DNA from: Bog-877 sp050734135
Lineage (GTDB): Bacteria; Chloroflexota; Dormibacteria; Aeolococcales; Bog-877
DNA length: 64,000 nt
NCBI GenBank assembly: GCA_050734135.1
Contig: JBOHUG010000092.1
Coordinates: 1 to 64,000 of the forward strand
Reading direction: 5' to 3'
The notes beneath the pieces are model-generated. The model made no database searches. It saw only the letters and a list, made by a program, of their open reading frames with translations, and had not been told where the DNA came from. The translations under genes and the position numbers were made by a program. Of this stretch, positions 51,193 to 59,226 are shown in pieces. How positions within the stretch are numbered: the stretch's first letter is position 1; every line of letters begins with the position of its first letter.

Positions 51193-53199
51193 ATGGCCTA
51201 TGAGGCGATCGTCCCCGTCCAGCCCGGCGTCGCCACCCGGCACCAGCCGGAGTACCACAGGGACTATCTGACCTTCAGCCGCAGCTATACCGTCGACGTC
51301 ACCTACCGCTGTTTTCGGCGTTGCGGTTATTGCGAATACCGGCGGGACGATGGCGGACTCATCAGCCTCGCCGAGGTGGACCTCCAGCTGGACCAGGCGC
51401 ACCTCCTGCAGTGCCGGGAGGTCCTGATCATGGCCGGGGAGCAGCCCTGGCGGCTCCCGGACCTGGGGATCGCCAGCGAGGACGCCTTCGTCGATCTGGT
51501 GGTGGAGATCTGCCGCCGGGCGATGCACCAAGGCCTGCTGCCGCACACCAATGTGGGGTTGCTCTCCAGAGCAAGCCTGGTCCGGCTCCAGCCCTGGAAC
51601 GCCTCCATGGGCCTCATGCTCGAGACCGGCACGGATCAAATCCGGGCGCACGGCATGGGCGGTGGCAAGCGCTACCAGGAGCGGCTTGCCCATCTGAACT
51701 GGGCGGGAGAGCTGGGCATTCCCTTCACCACGGGAATCCTGGTCGGCATCGGCGAGAGCGAGGCCGATCGGCGCCACGCTCTGGAGCTGATCCGGGACTG
51801 CCACCTTCGGCACCACCACATCCAAGAGGTGATCGTCCAGAACTTCGTTCCCAAGCCCAACACCCCGATGGCTGACCAGCTGGCCCCGGACCCAGCGACG
51901 GTTTTGGCGACGGTGGAGCTGGCCCGGGAGATTCTCCCCATTGAGGTCGCGGTACAGGTCCCACCCAACCTCAACTTCCAGAACTGGCCGACCCTGGTCG
52001 AGGCCGGCGCTACCGACCTGGGCGGAATCTCCCAGGACGGGGACTCGGTCAGCCCGGCCTTCGACTGGCCCAGCGAGGCTGAACTTGGAGCCAAGGCGAA
52101 GACGCTCGGCTACCACCTGCAGGAGCGGCTCCCCGTGTATCAGGACTCGCTGGCGGACCTCCAGCCCGCTGCCGACCGACTGCGCCAGGAGCTGGTCGGG
52201 GACACCGTGACCTATGTCGTCAACCGCAACGTGAACATCAGCAACGTCTGCGTCGGCAGCTGTTCCTTCTGCGGCTTCCGCCGAAGTTCGATCAACGCCA
52301 AGGGCGCCTATTTCCACGACCACGACACCGTCTTCGCCAAGCTCGAGGACGCGGTCGCCCGCGGTGCCACCGAGATCTGCATGCAGTCGGGACTCACCCC
52401 GGAGCTGGATCTCGCCTTCTACGACCAGCTCTTCCGGGAGATCAAGGAGCGCTGGCCGACGCTGCACCTGCACGCCCTCTCCCCCGAGGAGATCCGCTAC
52501 ATCTCGCAGGAATCTGGCAGATCGGTGGCGGACGTCCTCCGCCAGCTGAAAGACGCGGGCCTGGGGACGCTGCCCGGCACCGCAGCGGAGATCCTGGTCG
52601 AGGAGGTGCGCCGCATTCTCTGCCCGGAGAAGCTCACCAGCGCTGAGTGGGTGGAGATCGTCAGGACCGCGCACCAGGTGGGGATCCGGACCACCTCCAC
52701 AATCATGTACGGCCACATCGAGACCCCCTGGCACCGCCTCCAGCACCTGGAGGTGATCCGCAACCTCCAGCGCGAGACCGGCGGCATCAGTGAGTTCGTG
52801 CTCTTGCCTTTCCAGGTCCAGCACAACACCCTGGGCAAGTACTTCGGCATCCGTCAGCCGCTCACGCTCGCGGACTCGTTGCGATTCACCGCCTTCTGTC
52901 GGCTCTACTTCGGCAGCGACATCCCCAACATCCAGACCAGCTGGGTCAAGCTGGGTAAGGACGGAGTCGCGGAATCGCTGCGCTACGGGGCCAACGATTT
53001 CGGGGGAACCCTGATGGAGGAGTCGATCACCAGGATGAGCGGAGCGGACCACGGCCAGAACCTTGATCCCGCGGAGATCGAGGCCGCCATCCGCGGAGCC
53101 GGACGGACGCCTCGGGAGCGGGACACCCTCTACCGGCCGGTCACGGCGCGGCCACGCGATCTCGCGCCGGCCGCCGTCGCCTCCGCCACGGCTGGCTGA
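51193..53199 (+). CDS. fbiC: Bifunctional FO synthase (CofG-CofH fusion, FbiC-like)
   Basis: Two radical-SAM domains in one chain (668 aa) that build 7,8-didemethyl-8-hydroxy-5-deazariboflavin (FO), the deazaflavin core of coenzyme F420. The CofG half has YTVDVTYRCFRRCGYC with the CX3CX2C cluster motif (C40, C44, C47). The CofH half has its own NVCVGSCSFCGFRRSS motif (C353, C357, C360), ICMQSGLTPELDL, LHALSPEEIRYIS and TTSTIMYGHIETPWHRLQHL. It is shorter than the ~850-residue actinobacterial FbiC but in the same domain order. No other F420 gene (cofC/D/E) is in the window; the split-barrel protein at 3.2-3.7 kb is a possible F420 user. Confidence 0.92.
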   Translation: MAYEAIVPVQPGVATRHQPEYHRDYLTFSRSYTVDVTYRCFRRCGYCEYRRDDGGLISLAEVDLQLDQAHLLQCREVLIMAGEQPWRLPDLGIASEDAFVDLVVEICRRAMHQGLLPHTNVGLLSRASLVRLQPWNASMGLMLETGTDQIRAHGMGGGKRYQERLAHLNWAGELGIPFTTGILVGIGESEADRRHALELIRDCHLRHHHIQEVIVQNFVPKPNTPMADQLAPDPATVLATVELAREILPIEVAVQVPPNLNFQNWPTLVEAGATDLGGISQDGDSVSPAFDWPSEAELGAKAKTLGYHLQERLPVYQDSLADLQPAADRLRQELVGDTVTYVVNRNVNISNVCVGSCSFCGFRRSSINAKGAYFHDHDTVFAKLEDAVARGATEICMQSGLTPELDLAFYDQLFREIKERWPTLHLHALSPEEIRYISQESGRSVADVLRQLKDAGLGTLPGTAAEILVEEVRRILCPEKLTSAEWVEIVRTAHQVGIRTTSTIMYGHIETPWHRLQHLEVIRNLQRETGGISEFVLLPFQVQHNTLGKYFGIRQPLTLADSLRFTAFCRLYFGSDIPNIQTSWVKLGKDGVAESLRYGANDFGGTLMEESITRMSGADHGQNLDPAEIEAAIRGAGRTPRERDTLYRPVTARPRDLAPAAVASATAG

Positions 53200-53626
53200 G
53201 GGCTCCCCCCAGCGCGATCCCCGGGATCAAACACGCCGCCTCGACGGCCCGGGTCAGCAGCTCGTTGGACCCCTGGGCGGGAATGAGCAGCAACGCCAGC
53301 GCCACCGGGAAGACGTACCAGCGCCAGGAGTAGCGGCTGGCTTTGATGTGGGGGCCGTAGTAGCAGCCGAAGGCGATCGCCAGGACCAAGCAGATCACCC
53401 CCAGGAGGAGATAGCCCGCCAGGTACTGGGGCAGCGCCGCCTGGTTCACCCCGACGGTGGCCCGAACGAAGAGGGCAGGCAGGTAGTCGGTGGCGTAGAA
53501 GGTAGCCAGGATCCAGGTCAAGGCATGCAGGCAGAAGGTGGACACCCGGAGGCTGCGACGGCGCCGCTCTAGCTTGGCTTCCGTCTCCTCAGGTGTAGCT
53601 GGGGGGCGCGGTGGACGCGGGCTCAC
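53141..53626 (-). CDS. Small multi-pass membrane protein, unknown function
   Basis: A 161-residue protein with about four hydrophobic segments (LHALTWILATFYATDYLPAL, YLAGYLLLGVICLVLAIAFG, WYVFPVALALLLIPA and AACLIPGIALGGAL) between a basic, proline-rich N-terminus and an Arg-rich C-terminus. No family is recognised. Its 3' end overlaps the end of the convergent FO synthase gene by 59 bases, which is unusually long for this compact segment. It is divergent from recJ. Confidence 0.6.
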   Translation of the reverse strand: MSPRPPRPPATPEETEAKLERRRRSLRVSTFCLHALTWILATFYATDYLPALFVRATVGVNQAALPQYLAGYLLLGVICLVLAIAFGCYYGPHIKASRYSWRWYVFPVALALLLIPAQGSNELLTRAVEAACLIPGIALGGALSQPWRRRRRPARDRVAAP

Positions 53627-53666
53627 TCTGTCAAGTGTCCTCTCTGAAGCACTGACCGCGGCGGGC

Positions 53667-53672
53667 TAGAAT
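53667..53672 (+). promoter_or_regulatory. -10 box (TAGAAT) upstream of recJ
   Basis: TAGAAT, 9 bases before a GTG (53682) that opens a 14-codon leader ORF and 55 bases before recJ. Confidence 0.45.
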
Positions 53673-53681
53673 CGGTGGCCG

Positions 53682-53726
53682 GTGATCCCTACCCCCCGGC
53701 GATTCGCGCGACCCTCTCGAGCCTGA
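53682..53726 (+). CDS. Putative near-leaderless leader peptide coupled to recJ
   Basis: GTG 53682 opens a 14-residue frame, MIPTPRRFARPSRA, 9 bases after the TAGAAT box. Its TGA (53724-53726) ends one base before the recJ GTG (53728). The arrangement matches the mini-ORF before purB. No homologue is known to me; the call rests on position only. Confidence 0.33.
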   Translation: MIPTPRRFARPSRA

Positions 53727-53727
53727 G

Positions 53728-55458
53728 GTGAAGCGCGCCGTCCGGCAGTGGACCCTTCCCGTTCCGGGTGTGGAGTGGAGTGAGTCCGCATTCGAGCGAG
53801 TAGCTCGCGCGCGCGGAGGCACGGCGGCGCTCTCGCGTGCCGCCGCCGTTGCCGACGGCGAGGAGTTCGACTCGCTGCTGCTCACCGACATGGCGCGGGC
53901 GGTCGAGCTGGTCGGGACGGCGCTCCGGGGTGACCAGCTGATCGCCATCTACGGGGACTACGACGCGGACGGGGTCACCGCCTGTGCTCTTTTGGTCCGA
54001 TCACTGAGGGCGGCGGGAAACGATCCGATTGCCTACATCCCCCAGCGGCAGAGTGAGGGCTACGGCCTCAATTCGGAGGCGCTGCTGGAGCTGCGCCAGA
54101 AGGGTGCCTCCCTGGTGATCACGGTGGATTGCGGGACCACGGCGGTGGAAGTTGCCCGCTCGCGGCCGGAGGGGCTCCAGCTGATCATCACGGACCACCA
54201 CCTGCCCAATGCCGCCGCCGCTGGCGGGGGCGTCGAGCTGGCTCCCGCCGATGCCCTGATCAATCCGCAGCGGCCCGACGACCGCTACCCGTTCAAGGGC
54301 TTGGCGGGGGTGGGGGTCGCCTACAAGCTGGTGCGGGCCCTCGAGGCGGCCCGGCTCCTCCCCGAGGGAACAGCGTCGGCTCAGCTGCCGCTGGTGGCGC
54401 TGGGCACGGTGGCCGACATGATGCCGCTCCAGGACGAGAACCGCTGGCTGGTGCGCCAGGGACTGCGCGCCTGGTCGGCGCACGCGCCCCAAGGGCTGCT
54501 CCAGCTGGCCAAGGTCGCCGGGGCGGATGGGCCGCCGACAAGTGGAGACCTGGGGTTCGGTCTGGCCCCCCGGATCAATGCCGCCGGCCGGATGGACGAC
54601 CCCTGGCTGGCGCTCAGCTGCTGCCTCGCTGATGACCTCCAGGAGGCCCGGGAGGTCGCGGCCCGGCTGGAGGCGCTCAATCAGACCCGCCGGGCTTCAC
54701 TGGCAGCGGCGCTGACTCGGGCCAGAGCCGAGGTGGCGGAGATGGCGGATGAGCTCCCGGTGATCGTGCTCGGTTGTGCGGAGATCATCCCGGGAGTGGT
54801 GGGACTGGTGGCAGGGAGGCTCGCCGAGGAGTTTGGCCGCCCTGCATTCATCTACAGCCAGACTGGCGAGGTGTGGAGGGGCTCGGCCCGAGGCGTTCCC
54901 GGGCTCAATGTGGTGCAGGCCCTCCAGGAGTGCTCGGACCATCTCCTCAGTTACGGGGGCCACCTTTCCGCCGGTGGTTTCAGTCTGCCCCCCAGATCAG
55001 CGGACGCCGCGGAGTTTGCCGCCAGGCTCGCGGTGGCGGTCCGGGAACAGCTCGGCGACCGCTCGCCAGTGCGGGCCTTTCAGGTCGATGCCGAGGTGGG
55101 GCTTGGGGAGTGCGGACTGGGCCTGGCCGAAGAGCTGCTCCTTCTCCAGCCCTGCGGCATCGGCAACCCCGCGGTCTTGCTCTGCGCCAACGACCTCACC
55201 GTGGTCCGAACCGAGCCCCTCGGCCAGAGCGGCGGCCACCTCAAGGTGATCCTCGCTGATGCTGGGGGGAGCGCCGAGGCCATCAGCTTCAGCCGACCGC
55301 ATCTCCGGGCTCATCTCCCAGCAGGTCGGCGGATAGATGCCCTCTTCGAGCTTGAGGTGGATTCCTGGCGGGGCCGGCGCCGGCCCCGGCTGCTGCTGCG
55401 GGACCTGCGCCCAGCCCAGCGAGGCGCAGCCGGGGAGTTGACGGCGCCCGAGTTCTGA
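53728..55458 (+). CDS. recJ: Single-stranded-DNA exonuclease RecJ
   Basis: DHH-family 5'-3' exonuclease (576 aa) of recombinational and mismatch repair. The metal-binding motifs are in order: IYGDYDADGVTACALLVRSL, VITVDCGTTAVEVAR, the DHH triad in IITDHHLPN, LINPQRPDDRYPFKGLAGVG and LGTVADMMPL. The DHHA1 domain shows PGVVGLVAGRLAEEFGRPAF, SARGVPGLNVVQAL and YGGHLSAGGFSL, followed by the OB-fold (GLGLAEELLLLQPCGIGNPA). GTG 53728 is used; there is no strong ribosome site, consistent with coupling to the 14-codon ORF. Confidence 0.94.
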   Translation: MKRAVRQWTLPVPGVEWSESAFERVARARGGTAALSRAAAVADGEEFDSLLLTDMARAVELVGTALRGDQLIAIYGDYDADGVTACALLVRSLRAAGNDPIAYIPQRQSEGYGLNSEALLELRQKGASLVITVDCGTTAVEVARSRPEGLQLIITDHHLPNAAAAGGGVELAPADALINPQRPDDRYPFKGLAGVGVAYKLVRALEAARLLPEGTASAQLPLVALGTVADMMPLQDENRWLVRQGLRAWSAHAPQGLLQLAKVAGADGPPTSGDLGFGLAPRINAAGRMDDPWLALSCCLADDLQEAREVAARLEALNQTRRASLAAALTRARAEVAEMADELPVIVLGCAEIIPGVVGLVAGRLAEEFGRPAFIYSQTGEVWRGSARGVPGLNVVQALQECSDHLLSYGGHLSAGGFSLPPRSADAAEFAARLAVAVREQLGDRSPVRAFQVDAEVGLGECGLGLAEELLLLQPCGIGNPAVLLCANDLTVVRTEPLGQSGGHLKVILADAGGSAEAISFSRPHLRAHLPAGRRIDALFELEVDSWRGRRRPRLLLRDLRPAQRGAAGELTAPEF

Positions 55459-55459
55459 C

Positions 55460-55465
55460 TATTGT
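55460..55465 (+). promoter_or_regulatory. -10 box (TATTGT) upstream of the dienelactone hydrolase gene
   Basis: TATTGT begins 2 bases after the recJ stop and is 8 bases before a GTG (55474) that opens a 14-codon ORF leading into the hydrolase gene. Confidence 0.42.
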
Positions 55466-55473
55466 TGAGGTCA

Positions 55474-55518
55474 GTGGCGAAGGGCCCGAGCAAAGTGTGG
55501 GTGCGGAGGGAAGCGTGA
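55474..55518 (+). CDS. Putative leaderless leader peptide coupled to the dienelactone hydrolase
   Basis: GTG 55474 opens MAKGPSKVWVRREA (14 residues), 8 bases after TATTGT. The TGA at 55516-55518 shares its A with the hydrolase ATG (TGATG), a classic reinitiation junction. A GGAGGG site at 55505-55510, inside the mini-ORF, sits 7 bases before that ATG, so ribosomes could reinitiate or load directly. Confidence 0.38.
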   Translation: MAKGPSKVWVRREA

Positions 55519-56204
55519 TGGCCGGTCGGATGGTCGAATTCCCCAGTAACGGCAGCCCTTCCACCGGGTACCTGAGCGTACCTTCGTCCGGTCCCGGTTC
55601 GGGACTGGTGGTGGTTCAGGAGTGGTGGGGGCTCACTGATCAGATCAAACGCACTGCCGACCGTTTCGCCGAGGCCGGGTTCGCTGCTCTGGTTCCCGAT
55701 CTCTACCACGGCCGGGTGATCGGGCTCCACGAGCCCGACGAAGCAGGCAAGGCGTTGATGGAGCTGGACCAAGCCAGGGCGGCCCAGGAGCTCCGGGGCG
55801 CTGTCGACTACCTGCTCAGCTCAGGGGAGGCAACCGGCGACTACGTCGGAACGGTCGGCTACTGCATGGGTGGCGGGCTGGCGATCACGCTCGCGGCCAG
55901 CCACGATAAGGTTGGGGCGGTGGTCGCCTTCTACGGCATCCCCAGCCCAGAAACTGATCTAAGCAAGATCGCAGGAGCCGTGATCGGCCACTTCGGTGAT
56001 CACGACGACTTCGCCAGCCCAGAGGCCGCCCGCAAGCTGAGCGAAGGACTGCAAGCGGCCCAGGTCGCCCACACCTTCTACACCTACCCCGGTGGCCAGC
56101 ACGCCTTCACCAACGACGATCGCCCCGAGGTCTATGACTCCGACGCGGACCAGCTCTCCTGGCAGCGATCGATCGAGTTCCTACGCCAAAACCTGAAGCC
56201 GTGA
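55518..56204 (+). CDS. Dienelactone hydrolase family protein
   Basis: Alpha/beta hydrolase (228 aa) of the carboxymethylenebutenolidase family. The triad is Cys-Asp-His: C116 in VGYCMGGGL, D161 in GHFGDHDDF and H195 in YPGGQHAFTND. VVVQEWWGLTDQIKRTADRF near the start is the family's substrate-side signature with the glutamate that holds the cysteine. The ATG is chosen for the GGAGGG site; a GTG 21 bases upstream is in frame but lacks one. Members open dienelactones from aromatic catabolism, though many have unknown substrates. The molybdenum oxidoreductase gene follows after 38 bases. Confidence 0.9.
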   Translation: MAGRMVEFPSNGSPSTGYLSVPSSGPGSGLVVVQEWWGLTDQIKRTADRFAEAGFAALVPDLYHGRVIGLHEPDEAGKALMELDQARAAQELRGAVDYLLSSGEATGDYVGTVGYCMGGGLAITLAASHDKVGAVVAFYGIPSPETDLSKIAGAVIGHFGDHDDFASPEAARKLSEGLQAAQVAHTFYTYPGGQHAFTNDDRPEVYDSDADQLSWQRSIEFLRQNLKP

Positions 56205-56242
56205 CCGGGGCCGCTCCAGCCATTTGGAGCGCCGCCTAACCC

Positions 56243-57796
56243 GTGACCAAGTCACGGCAGCCGAACGGCGCCCTACTGGGCGCCTGCGCGGCCGGCCTGA
56301 CCCTGGGAGCCACGCTGCTGGTGCGGGTCACGACTGGCCTGCCATCGCTCAGCGAAATTGTCGGGAACGGGATGGCCCTGCTCTTGCCCGGCAGTGTCTT
56401 CGGCACCCTGATCGACACCCTCCAAGAGCGCGGGCGTCCTCTCCTTTTGCTGGGGACCTCATGCGCGATCGTGGTGGTGGGGGCTATTTTGGGGCGCTGG
56501 CTGGCCGGCTGGAGCTGGCGGGCGGTGGCACCGTATCCGGCGGCGCCTGCGTCGCGGCGAGGTCGGGCGGTCGTGCGCTGGCTGCTGCCGGCGCTGGTGC
56601 TTTGGGTGCTGACGCTGCCGTTGGTGGCGTTGGGAGAGGGCTCTCTGGCAGTTCCCTCCACCGCCGCTGCCCTGGTCGACTGGCTCCTGCTCACGGGCCT
56701 GGTGGAACTGCTCCTGGAGCTGCCGCAGCAGGGTGGCAGCCATCCCGGTCGCGTGGGCAGAAACGCCAACGGCAGTATTCCGCGACGCACCTTCCTGGCC
56801 GGGGCGGGGGGGATCCTCGGGCTGATCAGCCTCGGCTACCTCGGATTGGACGTGCTGACCGCCAGCTCGCCGCCGGTACCCAAGCTGAACCTGGGAGAGG
56901 TGCCGGGTGGCCCTGGGGGCGAGTTGCCGAGCGGGCTCACCTCCACCGCCGACTTCTATGTAGTTTCCAAGGACCTTTTCGGGCCGCCGTCGGTGGATGC
57001 CGCCAGCTGGCGGCTCGAGGTGGGCGGCCTCCATCCCTACCAGCTCAGCTACCCCGAACTCCTGGCGGAGCCCCACCAGCCCCAGACCCAGACCCTCGAA
57101 TGCATCTCCAACCCGGTCGGCGGCACCCTGATCAGCACCGGGGTCTGGCGCGGGGTCCAGCTGAGCCGGCTGCTGCAGCGGGCCGGGGTGCCGTCAGGCA
57201 CCAAACAGGTCCTCTTCGGCTGTGTCGACGGCTACACCGAGAGCCTGGCGCTGGACCAGGCGACGGCTCGAACGACGCTGCTGGTGGATCACCTCAACGG
57301 AGCTCCGCTCACAGCTCAGCACGGCTTTCCGGCGCGGGTCCTGGTGGTAGACCACTACGGCATGAAGAACCCGAAGTGGCTCAACGCCATCAAGTTCTCC
57401 TCTGAGCCGTACTTTGGCTATTGGGAGCAGCAGGGCTGGAATGCCGGCGCCTACCCCAGGATCTTCTCCCGGTTCGACTTCCCCGCCGGTAATGGGTCTC
57501 TCGCTGCTGGCCGGAGCTATCTGCTCACCGGGGTGGCCTACGCCGATACCCGGGGCATCTCCCGGGTGGAGATCAGCCTGGATGGAAGCAAGAGCTGGTC
57601 GTCGGCCCACCTGGAACGGCCGCTGTCGCCCTATACCTGGACCCTCTGGAGCTTCCGCTGGCGGCCCTCGTCCGGGTTCTACACCATGCGGCTCCGGGCT
57701 CGTGATGGCCGCGGCAACTACCAGCAACCAGGGCAGGGTCAGACCTACCCCAACGGCGCCAACGGTCTCCAACAGGTCACTGTCCTGGTGCGTTGA
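56243..57796 (+). CDS. Membrane-anchored molybdopterin-dependent oxidoreductase (sulfite oxidase family)
   Basis: 517 aa. The first ~165 residues form about five membrane helices. A twin-arginine-like motif then occurs (IPRRTFLAGAGG, R181-R182) before another hydrophobic stretch, followed by a periplasmic sulfite-oxidase-type domain. The molybdenum-ligand cysteine is C287 in LECISNPVGG, with GVWRGVQLSRLL, GCVDGYTESLAL and NPKWLNAIKF as further cofactor-side motifs. The C-terminal Mo-co dimerisation domain has the RISRVEISLDG-type GISRVEISLDGSKSW strand. The electron acceptor is not encoded nearby. The substrate is unknown; sulfite, sulfoxides or protein methionine sulfoxide are known in the family. 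Confidence 0.87.
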   Translation: MTKSRQPNGALLGACAAGLTLGATLLVRVTTGLPSLSEIVGNGMALLLPGSVFGTLIDTLQERGRPLLLLGTSCAIVVVGAILGRWLAGWSWRAVAPYPAAPASRRGRAVVRWLLPALVLWVLTLPLVALGEGSLAVPSTAAALVDWLLLTGLVELLLELPQQGGSHPGRVGRNANGSIPRRTFLAGAGGILGLISLGYLGLDVLTASSPPVPKLNLGEVPGGPGGELPSGLTSTADFYVVSKDLFGPPSVDAASWRLEVGGLHPYQLSYPELLAEPHQPQTQTLECISNPVGGTLISTGVWRGVQLSRLLQRAGVPSGTKQVLFGCVDGYTESLALDQATARTTLLVDHLNGAPLTAQHGFPARVLVVDHYGMKNPKWLNAIKFSSEPYFGYWEQQGWNAGAYPRIFSRFDFPAGNGSLAAGRSYLLTGVAYADTRGISRVEISLDGSKSWSSAHLERPLSPYTWTLWSFRWRPSSGFYTMRLRARDGRGNYQQPGQGQTYPNGANGLQQVTVLVR

Positions 57797-57802
57797 TCCA
57801 GG

Positions 57803-58471
57803 CTACTGGGTAGCCCCTGCCCGAGGGCGGGCCCCGAAGAGCAGACTGCCGATGCGCACCTCAGTGCTTCCCTCGGCGATGGCGGTCAGAAAGTCGCCAC
57901 TCATTCCCATGCTGAGCACCGGCAGGCGACGGCCACTCAACTGGCGCAACCGGTCGAGCAGCTCGCGACAAGCGGAGAATGCTCGACCGGGAGTGTCGGG
58001 ATCGGCGACCGTCATCAACCCCAGCACCTCGATTCCGTCCAGATCCAGCAGCTGCGAAAACTCCGCCTCCAGTCGGCCTGGCGGGAACCCCGTTCGCCGC
58101 GCCAACCCAGTGAGCTCCACTTCACACAGTACCGGTACTCTCGGCTGGTCCTGGCGAGCTCGAGAGAGCAGGCGAGCCAGCTCCAGGCTGTCTAGGCTCT
58201 CGACCATGTGGAACAGCTCAGCCGCCCGCTTGGCCTTGTTGCGCTGCAGGTGCCCGAGCAGATGCCACTGAACCGGCGGCGCTCCTGACTCCCGGAGGAG
58301 CTGGTTCTTCGCTGAACACTCCTGGAGGTAGTTCTCTCCTAAGGACGTCATCCCCAGCGCGGCGGCTTGCCAGGCGACAGCTGCCGGCTGGCCCTTGCTC
58401 ACCGCCAGCACGGTGACGCTCTCCTCCTGGCGGCCGAACTCGCGCTCAGCTTGGCGAATCGACGCCAGCAC
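57803..58471 (-). CDS. yggS: YggS-family PLP homeostasis protein
   Basis: Single-domain PLP-binding alanine-racemase-fold protein (222 aa as given) that buffers pyridoxal phosphate. The PLP lysine is in VLAVSKGQP, followed by GENYLQE and WHLLGHLQRNKAKRA; SMGMSGDFLTAIAEGSTEVR and RIGSLLFGARP bind the phosphate. GTG 58471 leaves a short N-terminal helix. An in-frame CTG at 58507 would add 12 residues (LTDPALRARLAE), restore the usual length and overlap the nrdR TGA (CTGA) with GGAGG 11 bases upstream, so the true start may be CTG. Confidence 0.9.
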   Translation of the reverse strand: MLASIRQAEREFGRQEESVTVLAVSKGQPAAVAWQAAALGMTSLGENYLQECSAKNQLLRESGAPPVQWHLLGHLQRNKAKRAAELFHMVESLDSLELARLLSRARQDQPRVPVLCEVELTGLARRTGFPPGRLEAEFSQLLDLDGIEVLGLMTVADPDTPGRAFSACRELLDRLRQLSGRRLPVLSMGMSGDFLTAIAEGSTEVRIGSLLFGARPRAGATQ

Positions 58472-58503
58472 CTCCGCCAGCCGGGCTCGAAGCGCGGGGT
58501 CGG

Positions 58504-59004
58504 TCAGCGGGATCGCAGCCTCCGGGACCGCTTGACCGGGGAACCGCCGGGAGCTGCCGAGAGCAGGTGGTCAATCTCGTTGCGGACCTCGGAGACATCC
58601 CGGAAGGATCGATACACCGAGGCAAAGCGCACGTAGGCGACGTCGTCCAGCTTGCGCAGGTGCTCCATCACCAACTCACCCACCTCGACGCTGGGCAGCT
58701 CCGACTGGCCCCGGCCCCGCAGCTCCGCCTCGATCTCCTCAACCATCTGGGAGATCACGGTCGGGGAGATGTCGCGCTTCTTGCAGGCGTTCATCAGGCC
58801 CTGGAAGAGCTTGGCCCGGTCGAAGTCCTCGCGGCGGCCATCCTTCTTGACGATGTAGAAGGGGATCGACTCGATCCGCTCGTACGTGGTGAAGCGCTTC
58901 CCACAGCTGTTGCAAGCTCGCCGACGCCGGATCGCCTCTCCCGTCTCCGAGTCCCGGGAGTCCACCACCCGGAGATCGTTGTGGTTGCAGTAGGGGCAGC
59001 GCAC
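58504..59004 (-). CDS. nrdR: Transcriptional repressor NrdR
   Basis: Zinc-finger/ATP-cone repressor of ribonucleotide reductase genes (166 aa). The N-terminal zinc finger has MRCPYC-type VRCPYCNHNDLRVVDSRDS and RRRACNSCGKRFTTYERIE. The ATP-cone follows (VKKDGRREDFDRAKLFQGLM) with DVAYVRFASVYRSFRDV near the end. GTG 59004 is chosen because the family begins right at RCPYC and AGGAG lies just upstream; a GTG two codons earlier and longer in-frame starts are less likely. No nrd genes are in the window. It is probably co-transcribed with yggS. Confidence 0.94.
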   Translation of the reverse strand: MRCPYCNHNDLRVVDSRDSETGEAIRRRRACNSCGKRFTTYERIESIPFYIVKKDGRREDFDRAKLFQGLMNACKKRDISPTVISQMVEEIEAELRGRGQSELPSVEVGELVMEHLRKLDDVAYVRFASVYRSFRDVSEVRNEIDHLLSAAPGGSPVKRSRRLRSR

Positions 59005-59056
59005 AGACACTCCTATTCGGTCGGGGGACACCCCGAAATATGGGGGTGGTAGAGGC

Positions 59057-59064
59057 ATTGTATA
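59057..59064 (-). promoter_or_regulatory. -10 region (TATACAAT) upstream of nrdR
   Basis: TATACAAT on the minus strand, about 53 bases before the nrdR GTG. Transcription would start near 59050. It is the only clear -10-like sequence between nrdR and the aldo/keto reductase gene. Confidence 0.5.
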
Positions 59065-59226
59065 CCCCATCTTGTGTCGCGTCACCGTTCCGAACCTGGC
59101 TTGTGGCTCCCCTGGTGGCGGAGAACTTGGGGGCCAGGTCAATCTCGGGCATCCCAGCCCCAACCTGTGGTCAGGGCGATCCGACGCCAATCGCATGGGC
59201 CTCGGTTCGACCCGAGGAGCCAGCCC

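Noticed and set aside
59062..59078. ACACAAGATGGGGTAT-like sequence on the minus strand before nrdR, resembling an NrdR box
   Set aside because: It matches the consensus only partly and lacks a second box at helical spacing.
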